Shown here: piece after piece, positions 37,297 to 46,444 of the stretch
How positions within the stretch are numbered: position 1 is the stretch's first letter
Layout of the letters: each line of letters begins with the position of its first letter
Origin: Paenibacillus sp. D2_2
Lineage (GTDB): Bacteria; Bacillota; Bacilli; Paenibacillales; Paenibacillaceae
NCBI RefSeq assembly: GCF_031199965.1
Contig: NZ_CP133605.1
Span: forward strand, 4,609,001 to 4,673,000
DNA length: 64,000 nt
Reading direction: 5' to 3'
Program-made: the position numbers and the translations under genes
Notes under the pieces: generated by a model
The model's database searches: none
Seen by the model: only the letters and a program-made list of their open reading frames with translations
What the model was told of the DNA's origin: nothing

Positions 37297-37497
37297 ATAT
37301 ATAAGTTGAACTATTGAACGAACAGATCTAGGCAGCCGGGTGAACTGTTCTTCCGATCGCTGTTGCTCACGAATTTCTTTGATTTTATACAATTCAATAT
37401 AGAAGAAATTCGTTCACAAAGGGAACACTTTGCTTCTCCAGAATCACTTCACCCTATTGCCTATCACTGATCTTGCTTTTAGTTCAACTCATATATA
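37297..37497. repeat. 201-bp fold-back (MITE-like) element
   Basis: ATATATAAGTTGAACTA at the left end is the inverted copy of TAGTTCAACTCATATATA at the right end. Inside, GGCAGCCGGGTGAACT matches inverted ACTTCACCCTATTGCC, and ACGAATTTCT matches AGAAATTCGT, so the whole element folds on itself. It codes for nothing and fills most of the 384-bp gap upstream of the 66-aa gene. Confidence 0.8.
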
Positions 37498-37536
37498 ATT
37501 GGAGGATCTTAGGTTCACCGGGAAGGGGCGCTAATT

Positions 37537-37737
37537 ATGTCGGCTTTATTTGAAGTATTGTATTGGTTCGCTATGATTGCAATGTCGCTGGTACTAGCAG
37601 CGATTACGGTAGCTGTGTTCCTGTTCGGCTTCAAGGCGATTAAGACATTACGCAAAGGGCTCGGAATCAGCTGTATCATCTTCTCGGTCGTCGCCGCTGG
37701 AATGATCGTACTTATGGTCAACAAGCAATTTTTCTAA
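37537..37737 (+). CDS. Small two-helix membrane protein (66 aa)
   Basis: A 66-aa protein made of two hydrophobic helices (YWFAMIAMSLVLAAITVAVF and CIIFSVVAAGMIVLMV) joined by a basic loop KAIKTLRKG. GGAAGGGG lies ten bases before the ATG and a good terminator follows. Family not recognised. The fold-back element upstream would form part of its leader if transcription starts further up. Confidence 0.7.
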   Translation: MSALFEVLYWFAMIAMSLVLAAITVAVFLFGFKAIKTLRKGLGISCIIFSVVAAGMIVLMVNKQFF

Positions 37738-37751
37738 TTGCTACATATTCA

Positions 37752-37808
37752 AACAAAAGAGATTCGTTCCTTTTCATTCATTGAAAGGGCACGAATCTTT
37801 TTTTTCTG
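37752..37808 (+). terminator. Terminator after the 66-aa gene
   Basis: AAAGAGATTCGTtcCTTTTC pairs with GAAAGGgcACGAATCTTTTT, with eight T at the end. Confidence 0.85.
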
Positions 37809-37879
37809 AAAAATTTGAAACTATATCATATTAAAACGTATTATTTATATAACAAGTCCTCGGGAGGTTCTACACCAAT

Positions 37880-39085
37880 ATGGAAAATTCACAGACATGG
37901 AGCGGAAGGTTCAAGAATCTGTTCATTAACAACCGTTTCGTTCTTTTTCTATTGATCTTGCTCTTGATCGGTTTAAATATATTCGTCTTCGACAAAATTT
38001 CTTTCGTATTCAGGCCATTAACGGTACTGCTTAAAACTGTACTTCCTCCAATATTATTGACAGGTGCCCTCTATTACTTGCTTAATCCATTAGTCAATTG
38101 GTTGGAGAAGAAAGGGATCAAACGCATCTATACAATTGCAGGCCTTTACTTGCTCATTATTGGCCTGATTACTATCGTTATCGTCTCTGTAATCCCACCT
38201 CTTCAGGAGCAGATTACCCGGCTTATAGATAATTTTCCAGAATACAGCTATGAGGTGCAGCTGCAATTCGAGAGTCTAACCGGAAGTGACATCTTTCACC
38301 AGTTCCAGACGACTACGGGCTTTGATCCAACAAGTGTTGGAGAGACATTATCCCAGCAGGCTACAAAAATCATGAATACTGCATGGTCGGGCATCGGCGG
38401 CTTCTTAGGCGCACTCAAGGATGTGGTTCTTACGATCGCAACCATACCTTTTATCCTGTTCTATCTACTCAAGGACGGGAAGAAGCTTCCACATTACTTT
38501 TTGAGATTTGTACCCAGCAGGTTTCGGGAGAACACACATACGGTCATGACCGAAATGAACGACCAGATTAGCCATTACATCCGTGGGCAAATCATCGTCA
38601 GCTTCTCTGTCGGAATATTGATGTATATCGGGTTTTTGATTATTGGACTGGATTACTCATTAATTCTGGCTCTGATTGCTTCCTTTACCAATATCGTTCC
38701 TTATCTGGGTCCAGCAATCGCCTTTACGCCAGCGCTAATTATCGCATCTGTTACCTCACCGTTAATGTTGTTCAAGCTAATCATCGTATGGGCAGTTGTG
38801 CAATTCATCGAAGCCAAACTTATTTCGCCGCAAATTATGGGCAAAAAGCTACGGGTTCACCCTATAACGATTATTTTCGTTATTCTGACTGCAGGTCATC
38901 TTTACGGTTTCATCGGTATCCTACTGGCTGTTCCAGGATATGCGGTTCTTAAAGTAATCGTGACTCATCTCTTTAAATGGTTTGAGCAACGTTCCCATTT
39001 ATATGATCCGATTGAACCGGATGAGACGAATGAGGGCAAGCCTCAGACAGTAGACAGTGGCCAACCTCCACTAACCGATAATTAA
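37880..39085 (+). CDS. AI-2E-family (PerM-type) transporter
   Basis: A 401-aa membrane protein with the AI-2E/UPF0118 layout: helices near the N-terminus, a long soluble loop (~residues 95-190), then four or five helices including the family phrase LVPYLGP-like NIVPYLGPAIAF. Members are thought to move small molecules or Na+ out of the cell; the name reflects one reported AI-2 exporter and should not be taken as function. GGGAGG lies ten bases upstream of the ATG. Confidence 0.85.
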   Translation: MENSQTWSGRFKNLFINNRFVLFLLILLLIGLNIFVFDKISFVFRPLTVLLKTVLPPILLTGALYYLLNPLVNWLEKKGIKRIYTIAGLYLLIIGLITIVIVSVIPPLQEQITRLIDNFPEYSYEVQLQFESLTGSDIFHQFQTTTGFDPTSVGETLSQQATKIMNTAWSGIGGFLGALKDVVLTIATIPFILFYLLKDGKKLPHYFLRFVPSRFRENTHTVMTEMNDQISHYIRGQIIVSFSVGILMYIGFLIIGLDYSLILALIASFTNIVPYLGPAIAFTPALIIASVTSPLMLFKLIIVWAVVQFIEAKLISPQIMGKKLRVHPITIIFVILTAGHLYGFIGILLAVPGYAVLKVIVTHLFKWFEQRSHLYDPIEPDETNEGKPQTVDSGQPPLTDN

Positions 39086-39102
39086 AACTTTGACCTAATA
39101 TT

Positions 39103-39150
39103 AAAAAGCACAGCCCTCACGGAGACTTCCGTGGGAACTGTGCTTTTTGC
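39103..39150. terminator. Bidirectional terminator
   Basis: AAAAAGCACAGcCCTCACGG pairs with CCGTGGGaACTGTGCTTTTT, between the transporter and the convergent IscA-type gene. Confidence 0.85.
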
Positions 39151-39193
39151 CATTTCTACGAGCTAAATGCTCAGCATCATGAACAAGGAACTT

Positions 39194-39550
39194 CTAATCA
39201 CAAAGCTCCGGTTTGCCCTCTTCATCACGCATGCGGAAGGACTGTCCACAGCCGCAGGTAGCGGTGGCATTTGGATTATGGATGGTAAATCCACCGCTCA
39301 TTCCAGATTCTTGAAAATCGATTTCAAGACCGTTCAGGTAGCGAAGATCCTCTTTCTCCACGACAACTTTTACGCCCTTGATATCCATAAACACATCTGC
39401 TTCACTCTCTTCATCGTCCAGACCCATACTATATGAGAAGCCGCTGCATCCGCCTGGTTTCACCGCTAAACGCAAGAACATATCCGGTATTTCCTGTTCG
39501 GCCAGCATATCTTTGATTCGCTCGATGGCACTTTCAGAAATTTCAATCAT
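39194..39550 (-). CDS. HesB/IscA-type iron-sulfur cluster carrier
   Basis: A 118-aa A-type Fe-S carrier. KPGGCSGFSY and CGCGQSF contain the three conserved cysteines that hold a [2Fe-2S] or [4Fe-4S] cluster for transfer to target enzymes. The MDIKGVKVVVEK stretch is standard. Similar to Bacillus YutM/SufA. AAGGAGG lies upstream of the ATG. The nfu-type gene is ~2 kb away. Confidence 0.92.
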   Translation of the reverse strand: MIEISESAIERIKDMLAEQEIPDMFLRLAVKPGGCSGFSYSMGLDDEESEADVFMDIKGVKVVVEKEDLRYLNGLEIDFQESGMSGGFTIHNPNATATCGCGQSFRMRDEEGKPELCD

Positions 39551-39962
39551 TTTAGCCCTCCTTAGGATTCCTATTCAAGAGGTCATTCAAAAAATAATGC
39601 TGCTTTTTTGAATTCTCATTATTAAAAGTATACTCCACATGGCAAGTCCCCTCAAGAGACTGGTTCAATTACATCTCTATAATTGTCATGTTTTTCCTCT
39701 AAAATTTAAGTCTTTTCTTCCAGACTTATTGCCGCCTATAAGATTCAAGGTTTATAATAAGGGTTGTTCCGCTTTTGATCACAAAGTGAATCAGGAAGTA
39801 GAATCGGCACCGAGAAGGTTGAATTCACATTATAAGCTAAGGAATTTAAGAAGTTTTAACGGGATATGATGAAAATTGCATCCATATAAGCCGGATAACG
39901 TATGGGCTATTTCGTTCATTTTTTTCACAGTTCAGATCCAAACCAGAAACGGAGGTAATATC
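39551..39962. other. Gap holding an internally deleted repeat
   Basis: A 412-bp gap. It contains the repeat copy at 39764-39826 and the upstream regions of two divergent genes; nothing else recognised. Confidence 0.55.
39764..39826 (+). repeat. GTTCAAAAAG-family repeat, internally deleted
   Basis: TTGTTCCGCTTTTGATCAC, AATCAGGAAGTAGA and ATCGGCACCGAGAAGGTTGA join left-end sequence to right-end sequence without the centre. Confidence 0.65.
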
Positions 39963-41069
39963 ATGATTCCAACAGTGATTGAGACAACCGATCAAAGAAT
40001 GCTTGAAATCGTTAATAAAGTAAGAAACGGTGAGCGATTAACTCTTGAGGACGGGGTATACCTGTACGAGAGTGATGATATTCTAACAATCGGCCAACTG
40101 GCCAATGAGGTCAATTTAAGAAAAAATGGCAAGAAGGTCTATTTCATCGAAAACATGACCTTATACTTCACTAATGTCTGTGAATCGCACTGCGCATTCT
40201 GTAACTTCCGACGCGATGAAGGAGAAGATGGCGCGTACACATTGTCCGGGGCAGAAATGATCACTTACGTTGAGCAGCATATTCATCCAGGCGTACGCGA
40301 ATTCCATATTACAGGCGGACATAATCAACATGTTCCGTTCCAATATTATGTCGACTCGCTGAAGGCACTACATGAACGTTTCCCTGAGGTAACGCTCAAG
40401 GCCTACACGGCTGCTGAGATCGAGTTCTTCACTCGCATTAGCGGGCTAAGCACGAAGGAAGTGCTTATGGCGCTGCAGCAGGCAGGCCTTAAATCGCTGA
40501 CGGGCGGCGGAGCGGAGATTCTGTCCGATCAATACCGCGAGAAGATGAAGGTCGAGAAGGCTAATGTTGATCAATATCTGGATGTCCATCGTACAGCTCA
40601 TCAGTTGGGAATGAAGACGCATACTACAATGCTGTATGGAGCTATTGAAACCCATGAAGATCGCGTACGTCATATGACACAAATTCGCGAGCTACAGGAT
40701 GAGACAGGAGGATTCATGGTATTTATCCCATTATCCATGCAGCCTCGTAACAAGAATGCTGGAATCATGCGCCGCAACTCCGCCTTCGAGGATTTGAAGA
40801 CGATCGCGATCAGCCGCCTAATGCTGGACAACATTCAACATATCAAGGCTTACTTCATCAACATCGGCGTACAGCTCACTCAGATGGCACTGGCTTTCGG
40901 AGCATCCGATGTACACGGAACGCTCGTTAGAGAACGGATCAGCCATGCGGCTGGAGCCAACACACCTGAAGGACTAACCCGTAAGGAATTGATGTGGTTG
41001 ATTAAAGGTGCTGGCAGAATTCCGGTGGAACGTGACACCTTCTATAATGAGATCGAAATTTACGAATAA
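39963..41069 (+). CDS. mqnE: Aminofutalosine synthase
   Basis: A 368-aa radical-SAM enzyme of the futalosine menaquinone pathway: it joins the MqnA product to S-adenosylmethionine to give aminofutalosine. CESHCAFC is the CxxxCxxC cluster motif near residue 70; FHITGGHNQH and LTGGGAEIL are conserved blocks of the MqnE/MqnC/CofH group. AACGGAGG lies eight bases before ATG 39963; an upstream in-frame extension is not conserved. No other mqn gene is in the window. Confidence 0.92.
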   Translation: MIPTVIETTDQRMLEIVNKVRNGERLTLEDGVYLYESDDILTIGQLANEVNLRKNGKKVYFIENMTLYFTNVCESHCAFCNFRRDEGEDGAYTLSGAEMITYVEQHIHPGVREFHITGGHNQHVPFQYYVDSLKALHERFPEVTLKAYTAAEIEFFTRISGLSTKEVLMALQQAGLKSLTGGGAEILSDQYREKMKVEKANVDQYLDVHRTAHQLGMKTHTTMLYGAIETHEDRVRHMTQIRELQDETGGFMVFIPLSMQPRNKNAGIMRRNSAFEDLKTIAISRLMLDNIQHIKAYFINIGVQLTQMALAFGASDVHGTLVRERISHAAGANTPEGLTRKELMWLIKGAGRIPVERDTFYNEIEIYE

Positions 41070-41085
41070 TCTCGACTGATATTCA

Positions 41086-41128
41086 ACAGCCGGGGGATAG
41101 GAACCTATCCTCCGGCTGTGTTATTTTC
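41086..41128 (+). terminator. mqnE terminator
   Basis: CAGCCGGGGGATAGG pairs with CCTATCCTCCGGCTG, followed by TGTTATTTTC. Confidence 0.85.
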
Positions 41129-41149
41129 ACCTTGAATGTAACCAAGCCT

Positions 41150-41392
41150 CTAGTCATCTATCAGCTCGATCTCCCTGATCTCGGCAATAATCCGTTCGTG
41201 TAACGCTTCTGCGGTCTCGGCTTCGACGCTCTCCCCATTCACAAGCGCATATGGCGACAAATAACATAGACCACAGCTTGTCAAACATCCGTATTCATAG
41301 ACATCGCAATTGGGCTGCTCTCTTAGTTTATCCATAATTTCCTCAGTACCATGGGCTGTATTGTGGGTACAATACTCTATAATGGCTCGCAC
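41150..41392 (-). CDS. YuzB-family (DUF1450) protein
   Basis: An 80-aa protein with the DUF1450 pattern: an early Cys (IIEYC), then EYGCLTSCGLCY, then PYALVNGE. The four cysteines suggest a ferredoxin- or thioredoxin-like metal or redox site, but function is unknown. Start chosen at GTG 41392, six bases after GGAGGAG; the ATG at 41431 would place that site inside the gene. The neighbourhood (Nfu, IscA, ferredoxin reductase) fits a redox role. Confidence 0.85.
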   Translation of the reverse strand: MRAIIEYCTHNTAHGTEEIMDKLREQPNCDVYEYGCLTSCGLCYLSPYALVNGESVEAETAEALHERIIAEIREIELIDD

Positions 41393-41508
41393 GCGAATCT
41401 CCTCCATATATTCAGGCTTGGTCACAAGCATAATTATTAATAAACTCTATAAGCATTTAAATTTAAAGTTATATGTAATATAATAAGATGCGAAAGGAGC
41501 TGAAGACA

Positions 41509-41754
41509 ATGAGTGAAAATGTACAAGATAAATTATATGACGAAGTATCCGAAGTACTGGACAAACTTCGTCCATTCCTGCAACGTGACGGCGGTGACGT
41601 AGAACTGGTCGACGTCGAAGACGGAATCGTCAAGTTGAAGCTGGTAGGTGCTTGCGGTAGTTGCCCAAGCTCGACGATCACCCTGAAAGCAGGGATCGAG
41701 CGCGCACTGTTCGAAGAAGTAGACGGCGTTCAAGAGGTTGTACAAGTATTCTAA
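41509..41754 (+). CDS. NifU-like Fe-S scaffold protein (Nfu)
   Basis: An 81-aa NifU C-terminal-type protein. GACGSCPSST carries the CxxC that binds a bridging [4Fe-4S] cluster in a dimer, delivered to apo-enzymes. RPFLQRDGGDVELVDV is the conserved N-terminal half. GAAAGGAG precedes ATG 41509 by about nine bases. Divergent from the YuzB gene, as in Bacillus (yutI/yuzB). Confidence 0.93.
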   Translation: MSENVQDKLYDEVSEVLDKLRPFLQRDGGDVELVDVEDGIVKLKLVGACGSCPSSTITLKAGIERALFEEVDGVQEVVQVF

Positions 41755-41796
41755 GGACGTCCTACGGAATTAAATCCAGCATTTATGCTGTATCAT

Positions 41797-41840
41797 GAAC
41801 CTGGCCCCTTCGTTATAACGAAAGGGCCAGGTTTTTTCAT
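41797..41840 (+). terminator. nfu terminator
   Basis: CCTGGCCCCTTCGTT and AACGAAAGGGCCAGG form a near-perfect stem followed by TTTTTTC. Confidence 0.88.
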
Positions 41841-41882
41841 ATTATCGATCTCAAGATTGCTTGATCCAGGGCCGTATCGGAT

Positions 41883-42620
41883 CTAGTCCCCGGAAATATC
41901 CATCACATTCCCCGTAATAAAATCCGAATCCGAATGGCATAAGAAAGTGATAACACGGGCAATATCCTCCCCACTGCCCGGCCGACCAAGAGGAGTCTCC
42001 CCATCAGATAGCTCGCGAGCCTCTTGGATGGAAATCTCTTTGTTGCCACCACGAATGTCTCCAGGGCACACCATATTCACCGTGATGCCAAATGATGCCT
42101 CCTCAACGGCTAGTGTCTTGGTGAAGGAGACAAGTCCGGTCTTGGCAGCAGCATATACAGCCCGATGCGGCCAAGCACGGGACTCAGCGGCATGACCAAA
42201 GCCAAAATGGATAATCCTTCCCCATCCCTTCTTTCGCATCCCCGGCAGGACAAGATGATCCAGCAACATCGTCCCAACCAGATTGCCGTCAATCATCGCC
42301 ATGATATCCGCCTGATCATAGTCTGTGAACATGCGCCGCTCACGAATAAACGGACCCGCGTTATTCACAAGTATGTCCACTGTACCTAGCCGATCATTCA
42401 CCTGTTGCACTAGACCTTCAAGCTGCTCCCTGCGAGAAATATCCGTCTTAACCGCAATCGCACGTACGCCCATTCCTTCGATCTCGCTCTGCAGAAGCAG
42501 TGCTTCCCGCTCACTATGTACATAATTTATCGCAATATCGCATCCCTGCTCCGCCAGCATTAGCGCTGTCTTCTTCCCAAGACCTTTGGCACTTCCGGTA
42601 ATAAGGGCGACTTTTCGCAT
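41883..42620 (-). CDS. Short-chain dehydrogenase/reductase (FabG-like)
   Basis: A 245-aa SDR. TGSAKGLG is the cofactor loop, VNNAGPF the NNAG motif and YAAAK the catalytic Tyr/Lys. In place of the usual Ser two strands before the Tyr it reads HFGFGHAAES, so the catalytic Ser may be displaced or missing, which makes activity uncertain. Its substrate is not inferable. Confidence 0.83.
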   Translation of the reverse strand: MRKVALITGSAKGLGKKTALMLAEQGCDIAINYVHSEREALLLQSEIEGMGVRAIAVKTDISRREQLEGLVQQVNDRLGTVDILVNNAGPFIRERRMFTDYDQADIMAMIDGNLVGTMLLDHLVLPGMRKKGWGRIIHFGFGHAAESRAWPHRAVYAAAKTGLVSFTKTLAVEEASFGITVNMVCPGDIRGGNKEISIQEARELSDGETPLGRPGSGEDIARVITFLCHSDSDFITGNVMDISGD

Positions 42621-42647
42621 CTTTTGTCCTCCTTCTTTTTAAAGGTT

Positions 42648-42814
42648 GTTCAAAAAGTCCACTTTTGATCACGAAGTAGATCATAAAGCTATTCGACATC
42701 GAATCTTGAATTCAGCAGGGCCTTCCGGTGCTCACGTAGGTTTTGCCTACGCTCCGCTCCTCAGTCCCTAGCTTCATCCAACCTTCTCGGTGCTGAAAAC
42801 CGGCCTTTTTGAAC
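42648..42814 (+). repeat. GTTCAAAAAG-family repeat, full length (167 bp, reference copy)
   Basis: Left end GTTCAAAAAGTCC and right end GGCCTTTTTGAAC are inverted copies (12 of 13 positions). The centre contains a second inverted repeat, ACGTAGG-tttt-GCCTACG. No ORF. The 460-bp gap also holds a degenerate left-end-like piece at ~42836-42870 (CTCAAAAT...CTTTTTGATCACGT) and the upstream region of the histidine kinase gene. Confidence 0.88.
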
Positions 42815-43080
42815 TCACACTTAAAGAGGTTACTCAAAATAGATATCGGGCTTTTTGATCACGTACTTAATCCCTTTTTATTAAGTATAAGAGATTTGAA
42901 GCATTCCCTCAAACGCATTTGTCTATAGCATTCAGATCTACCATTTATTTTCCATTTAAAATAGACTATTTTATTTACTTTATGGATTATTCTATCTAGT
43001 CGCAGCAAATGACGTTAGAATTACTGGTGGGGCTGCAAAGCTATGATAAAATATGTTTAACAAATTGAAGGGGCAATTGT

Positions 43081-44829
43081 ATGTTACGTCAATTTAAAAT
43101 CCAGCATCGATTAATTGGTACCTTCTTAGTCGTGTCTATCCTTCCAATCCTGTTCCTTGGCTACTATTCTTATCAGCTGTATTCGCAATCCATCAATGAT
43201 AAGCTCAGCAAATCGACGTTCCAGGCATTAACTCTGGTCAACAAAAATCTGCTGGCCGAGCTGCAGAACTATCAATTTCTATGCGGCTCCATCTCAACTA
43301 ACAATTTCGTACAGGAAAGCCTGTCCAAGGGATTAGATCATCAGCAAATTAATGAAACAGCCAAAGAGGATGCAATGGACGCAATATTTCGTACGATATT
43401 TCCATCTCATGTTGTCAACGTAAGCATATTCGACGCGAACCATCGTCTTTTCTATGAATTAGGTTTCGAGACGGTCGATAATCACTCTCTAGAGAAGGCA
43501 ATGCATGATGTGGATGCCAATGCCCCCTACGACGGCCTTACTTATGTCAAGACAATCCGTTCGTATGATACGGTTGTGCTCGGGCGCAAGATTCATGCTA
43601 TGGACGATAGTACGGTGCCCATCGGTTATGCTTTTATTTTTATTAGCGGGGACTTGTTCTCCAGAAATATTCTATCCAGCGTTAATCTTGGAACCGGTTC
43701 CAAACTGATGATTATGGGCCGCGACGGAAGCGTACTGTCAACCAATGACGAAGAGATTCCTCTGGGCGGGCCTTATGCCGACCCCGATCTCATTCGGCAA
43801 ATTAAAGAACATCAACAACGGGACGTCCATTCCTTCTCCCTACAGGTGAATAATGCAGGGCAGCAGGTCTCCTATATATACAATGAACAAATCGGCTGGT
43901 ATCTCATCTCCATGATGCCCTTCTCCTATATCAATTCGGAGACGAGCAAGATTACCGTCAGCATGACGATTATTATGATCCTGATGGCCATAACCTGCAT
44001 CATTATTATCTCTTTTATGAGCAGCAGCATTGTCAAACCGATTAAGAAGATTATCAGCTTCTGCAATCAAATATCGACAGGTAACTTCTCTAATCGAATT
44101 AAGGATGATCAGGAGGACGAGATGGGGATTCTCTCCTACAAAATTAATATGATGGTGGATGAAATCGAGCACTTGATGCATAACCAGAGGTTGGACCAGA
44201 AGCGAAAACGGGAATTGGAGCTTCAGATGCTGCAGTCACAGATCAATCCCCACTTCCTGTTCAATACGCTTAACACACTGCGTTGGCTTGCCATTATTAA
44301 TCATGTTCCTGTACTGAGCAACGGGATCAGTTCCTTATCAGAGCTGCTGCGCAGCACGATCCTGGACCGTGACGAGCAAATTACAATCCGTCAGGAAATC
44401 GATAATCTGAGCAATTATTTTGAAATACAGAAAATTCGCTATGCCGACAGCTTCCAAGTTGAATATGACATTGATGAGGAACTACTCGATTGTCTAATCC
44501 CAAAATTCATCCTGCAGCCTGTTGCCGAGAATGCGATTATCCATGGATTGTCGGAGCATAGCAAAGCAATTGAGATTAAGATCAAAGTCCAACAGAAGGA
44601 TGATCTCATCAGCATCGAGATTATCGATAACGGTAAAGGCTTCGATACAAGCGTAGTCCATGACCCGGATACGGCGGCGAATAACAAGAAGCTGTCAGGG
44701 ATCGGAATAACCAATGTGGACGAGAGAATCAAGCTCTATTATGGGGAACACTACGGACTCTTCATTACCAGTGTTATTGGAGAAGGCACCTGCTGTAAAA
44801 TAATTATTCCTACGCATAAGACACCTTAG
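43081..44829 (+). CDS. YesM-type sensor histidine kinase
   Basis: A 582-aa sensor kinase. One helix near residues 12-32, a ~260-aa extracellular dCache-like domain, a second helix near 295-315, HAMP, then the His_kinase domain with QINPHFLFNTLNTLRW (phospho-His) and an ATPase domain with NAIIHG and GIGITNV. YesM-type kinases sense sugars or sugar-bound proteins outside the cell and pair with the AraC-type regulator that follows, here 16 bp away. Probable signal: the substrate of the adjacent ABC importer. Confidence 0.92.
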   Translation: MLRQFKIQHRLIGTFLVVSILPILFLGYYSYQLYSQSINDKLSKSTFQALTLVNKNLLAELQNYQFLCGSISTNNFVQESLSKGLDHQQINETAKEDAMDAIFRTIFPSHVVNVSIFDANHRLFYELGFETVDNHSLEKAMHDVDANAPYDGLTYVKTIRSYDTVVLGRKIHAMDDSTVPIGYAFIFISGDLFSRNILSSVNLGTGSKLMIMGRDGSVLSTNDEEIPLGGPYADPDLIRQIKEHQQRDVHSFSLQVNNAGQQVSYIYNEQIGWYLISMMPFSYINSETSKITVSMTIIMILMAITCIIIISFMSSSIVKPIKKIISFCNQISTGNFSNRIKDDQEDEMGILSYKINMMVDEIEHLMHNQRLDQKRKRELELQMLQSQINPHFLFNTLNTLRWLAIINHVPVLSNGISSLSELLRSTILDRDEQITIRQEIDNLSNYFEIQKIRYADSFQVEYDIDEELLDCLIPKFILQPVAENAIIHGLSEHSKAIEIKIKVQQKDDLISIEIIDNGKGFDTSVVHDPDTAANNKKLSGIGITNVDERIKLYYGEHYGLFITSVIGEGTCCKIIIPTHKTP

Positions 44830-44845
44830 ATGAGGAGGTATCTCA

Positions 44846-46441
44846 ATGTATAATGTACTGCTAGTTGATGACGAACCTATCGTAAAAATCGCACTGAGAA
44901 CGATGATTGCCTGGGAGGCTCTTGGCTTCCCAATCTGTGGAACCGCTTCAGATGGAGCAGAGGCGCTAGCATTAATTGAGAAATTACACCCTGACATCAT
45001 CATTACCGATCTGAAAATGCCGAATATGGACGGTCTGCAATTAATCCGAGAATTGAACAACCTGAACTATCCTGGCAAGGTGATCGTCGCCAGCAACTTT
45101 GGCGATTATGAGCTAGTCCGCGAAGCTCTACTACTGGGCGCCGTCGATTATATGCTCAAGATCAGTATCAAGACCGATGATCTGATTGCCCAGTTGCACA
45201 AGACTGCCAAGCTGCTCGAGGAACGGCAGCAATCCCTGCAGGAGCAGGATATGAGACAAATGATGCAGAACAGCCTCAAAAGTGTGAAGAATTCTATTCT
45301 GAAGGATTATTTTAATGATGCAGACTATGAGCTGGAGCATTTCGTACAGGACAAGCAAATCAAGCTGAATATGACGGATACCCCTTGCTATCTGTTCTAT
45401 ATTACATTCGACCAGGACAAATCCGCAGGCCATAATGAGAAATCCGACATTTCCCTCGCGTTCATTGAGAATACGATTCTCGATCTCATCGATGACGCTA
45501 GCGACATTGAACTGTTCCAGGTTGGTATGGGCGGCATCGCAGCCATGATCTCCAAGAAGCAGTTAGAGAAGCACCAGGGCGATCCACTCAGCTTCATCAA
45601 CAAAATACACAAGTTAATCCAGATGTACATTTCTGTAGAGCCGCTGATTGTCTATTCCCATGGAATCAAAGGCTACGAGGAAGCAAGGAGGGCCTATTGG
45701 GCTTGTAAAGATGCCTTGAACATGAACTTCTATGAGCATTCTTCCGTAATCTACGAGCAGGATGTCAGGTTTCTGCTGGAGCTGGAGCATGCTAATTACG
45801 TGGACTATTCCAACTCTCTTCTACGCCACTGGCAAGAGCTGGGACGAGAAACCATCCCAGCTCTGCTTGAGGAATTTATCGGGCAGTGCAGACAGAGCGG
45901 CATCCATCCTACCGTTGTCAAAGCCTTTATACTCAAATGCCTCGAGTACATTCCATTATGTGAGGACAAAGTACGAATCAATCATGAAGAGGAATATGAA
46001 CGCCATAAGAAAGCTCTACTGCATTGCAAAGATACAGCTTCCTTATTGGATACCGCCGCATTGGCCTTCGGACATCTTAGTCTGGTGAACGACTCTTCCG
46101 ATGCGCCTGCCCTGAAGAAGGTCGTACTAAATGTCATGGACTATGTCGAAGCCCATTACCAAGATAAAATCACGCTGGAAATGATCTCAACCTACGTGAA
46201 TTTCAGTGAGAACTATCTATGTCGTGTCTTCAAAGAACAGGTCGGCATGAGCCCGATTAGCTATATCAATACGGTGAAGATGAATAAGGCCGCCGCTTTG
46301 ATTGCCGGTGGACATACTTATATGAAGGAAGTAGCTGCCCTCGTAGGTATCAGCGATCAATTCTACTTCAACCGGCTATTTAAGAAACAGTTCGGCATTT
46401 CTCCCTCGAAATATACTGGCCAAAATAAGCAGGCGAAATAG
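44846..46441 (+). CDS. YesN-type response regulator (AraC family)
   Basis: A 531-aa regulator. The N-terminal receiver has the acidic pocket VDDEP and the phospho-acceptor Asp in ITDLKMPNMDG; the middle ~280 residues are a variable linker domain; the C-terminal ~100 residues are two AraC-type HTHs (NFSENYLCRVFKEQVGMSP and ISDQFYFNRLFKKQFG). GAGGAGG precedes the ATG. Likely activates the divergent or downstream sugar-transport genes when phosphorylated by the kinase. Confidence 0.92.
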   Translation: MYNVLLVDDEPIVKIALRTMIAWEALGFPICGTASDGAEALALIEKLHPDIIITDLKMPNMDGLQLIRELNNLNYPGKVIVASNFGDYELVREALLLGAVDYMLKISIKTDDLIAQLHKTAKLLEERQQSLQEQDMRQMMQNSLKSVKNSILKDYFNDADYELEHFVQDKQIKLNMTDTPCYLFYITFDQDKSAGHNEKSDISLAFIENTILDLIDDASDIELFQVGMGGIAAMISKKQLEKHQGDPLSFINKIHKLIQMYISVEPLIVYSHGIKGYEEARRAYWACKDALNMNFYEHSSVIYEQDVRFLLELEHANYVDYSNSLLRHWQELGRETIPALLEEFIGQCRQSGIHPTVVKAFILKCLEYIPLCEDKVRINHEEEYERHKKALLHCKDTASLLDTAALAFGHLSLVNDSSDAPALKKVVLNVMDYVEAHYQDKITLEMISTYVNFSENYLCRVFKEQVGMSPISYINTVKMNKAAALIAGGHTYMKEVAALVGISDQFYFNRLFKKQFGISPSKYTGQNKQAK

Positions 46442-46444
46442 AAT

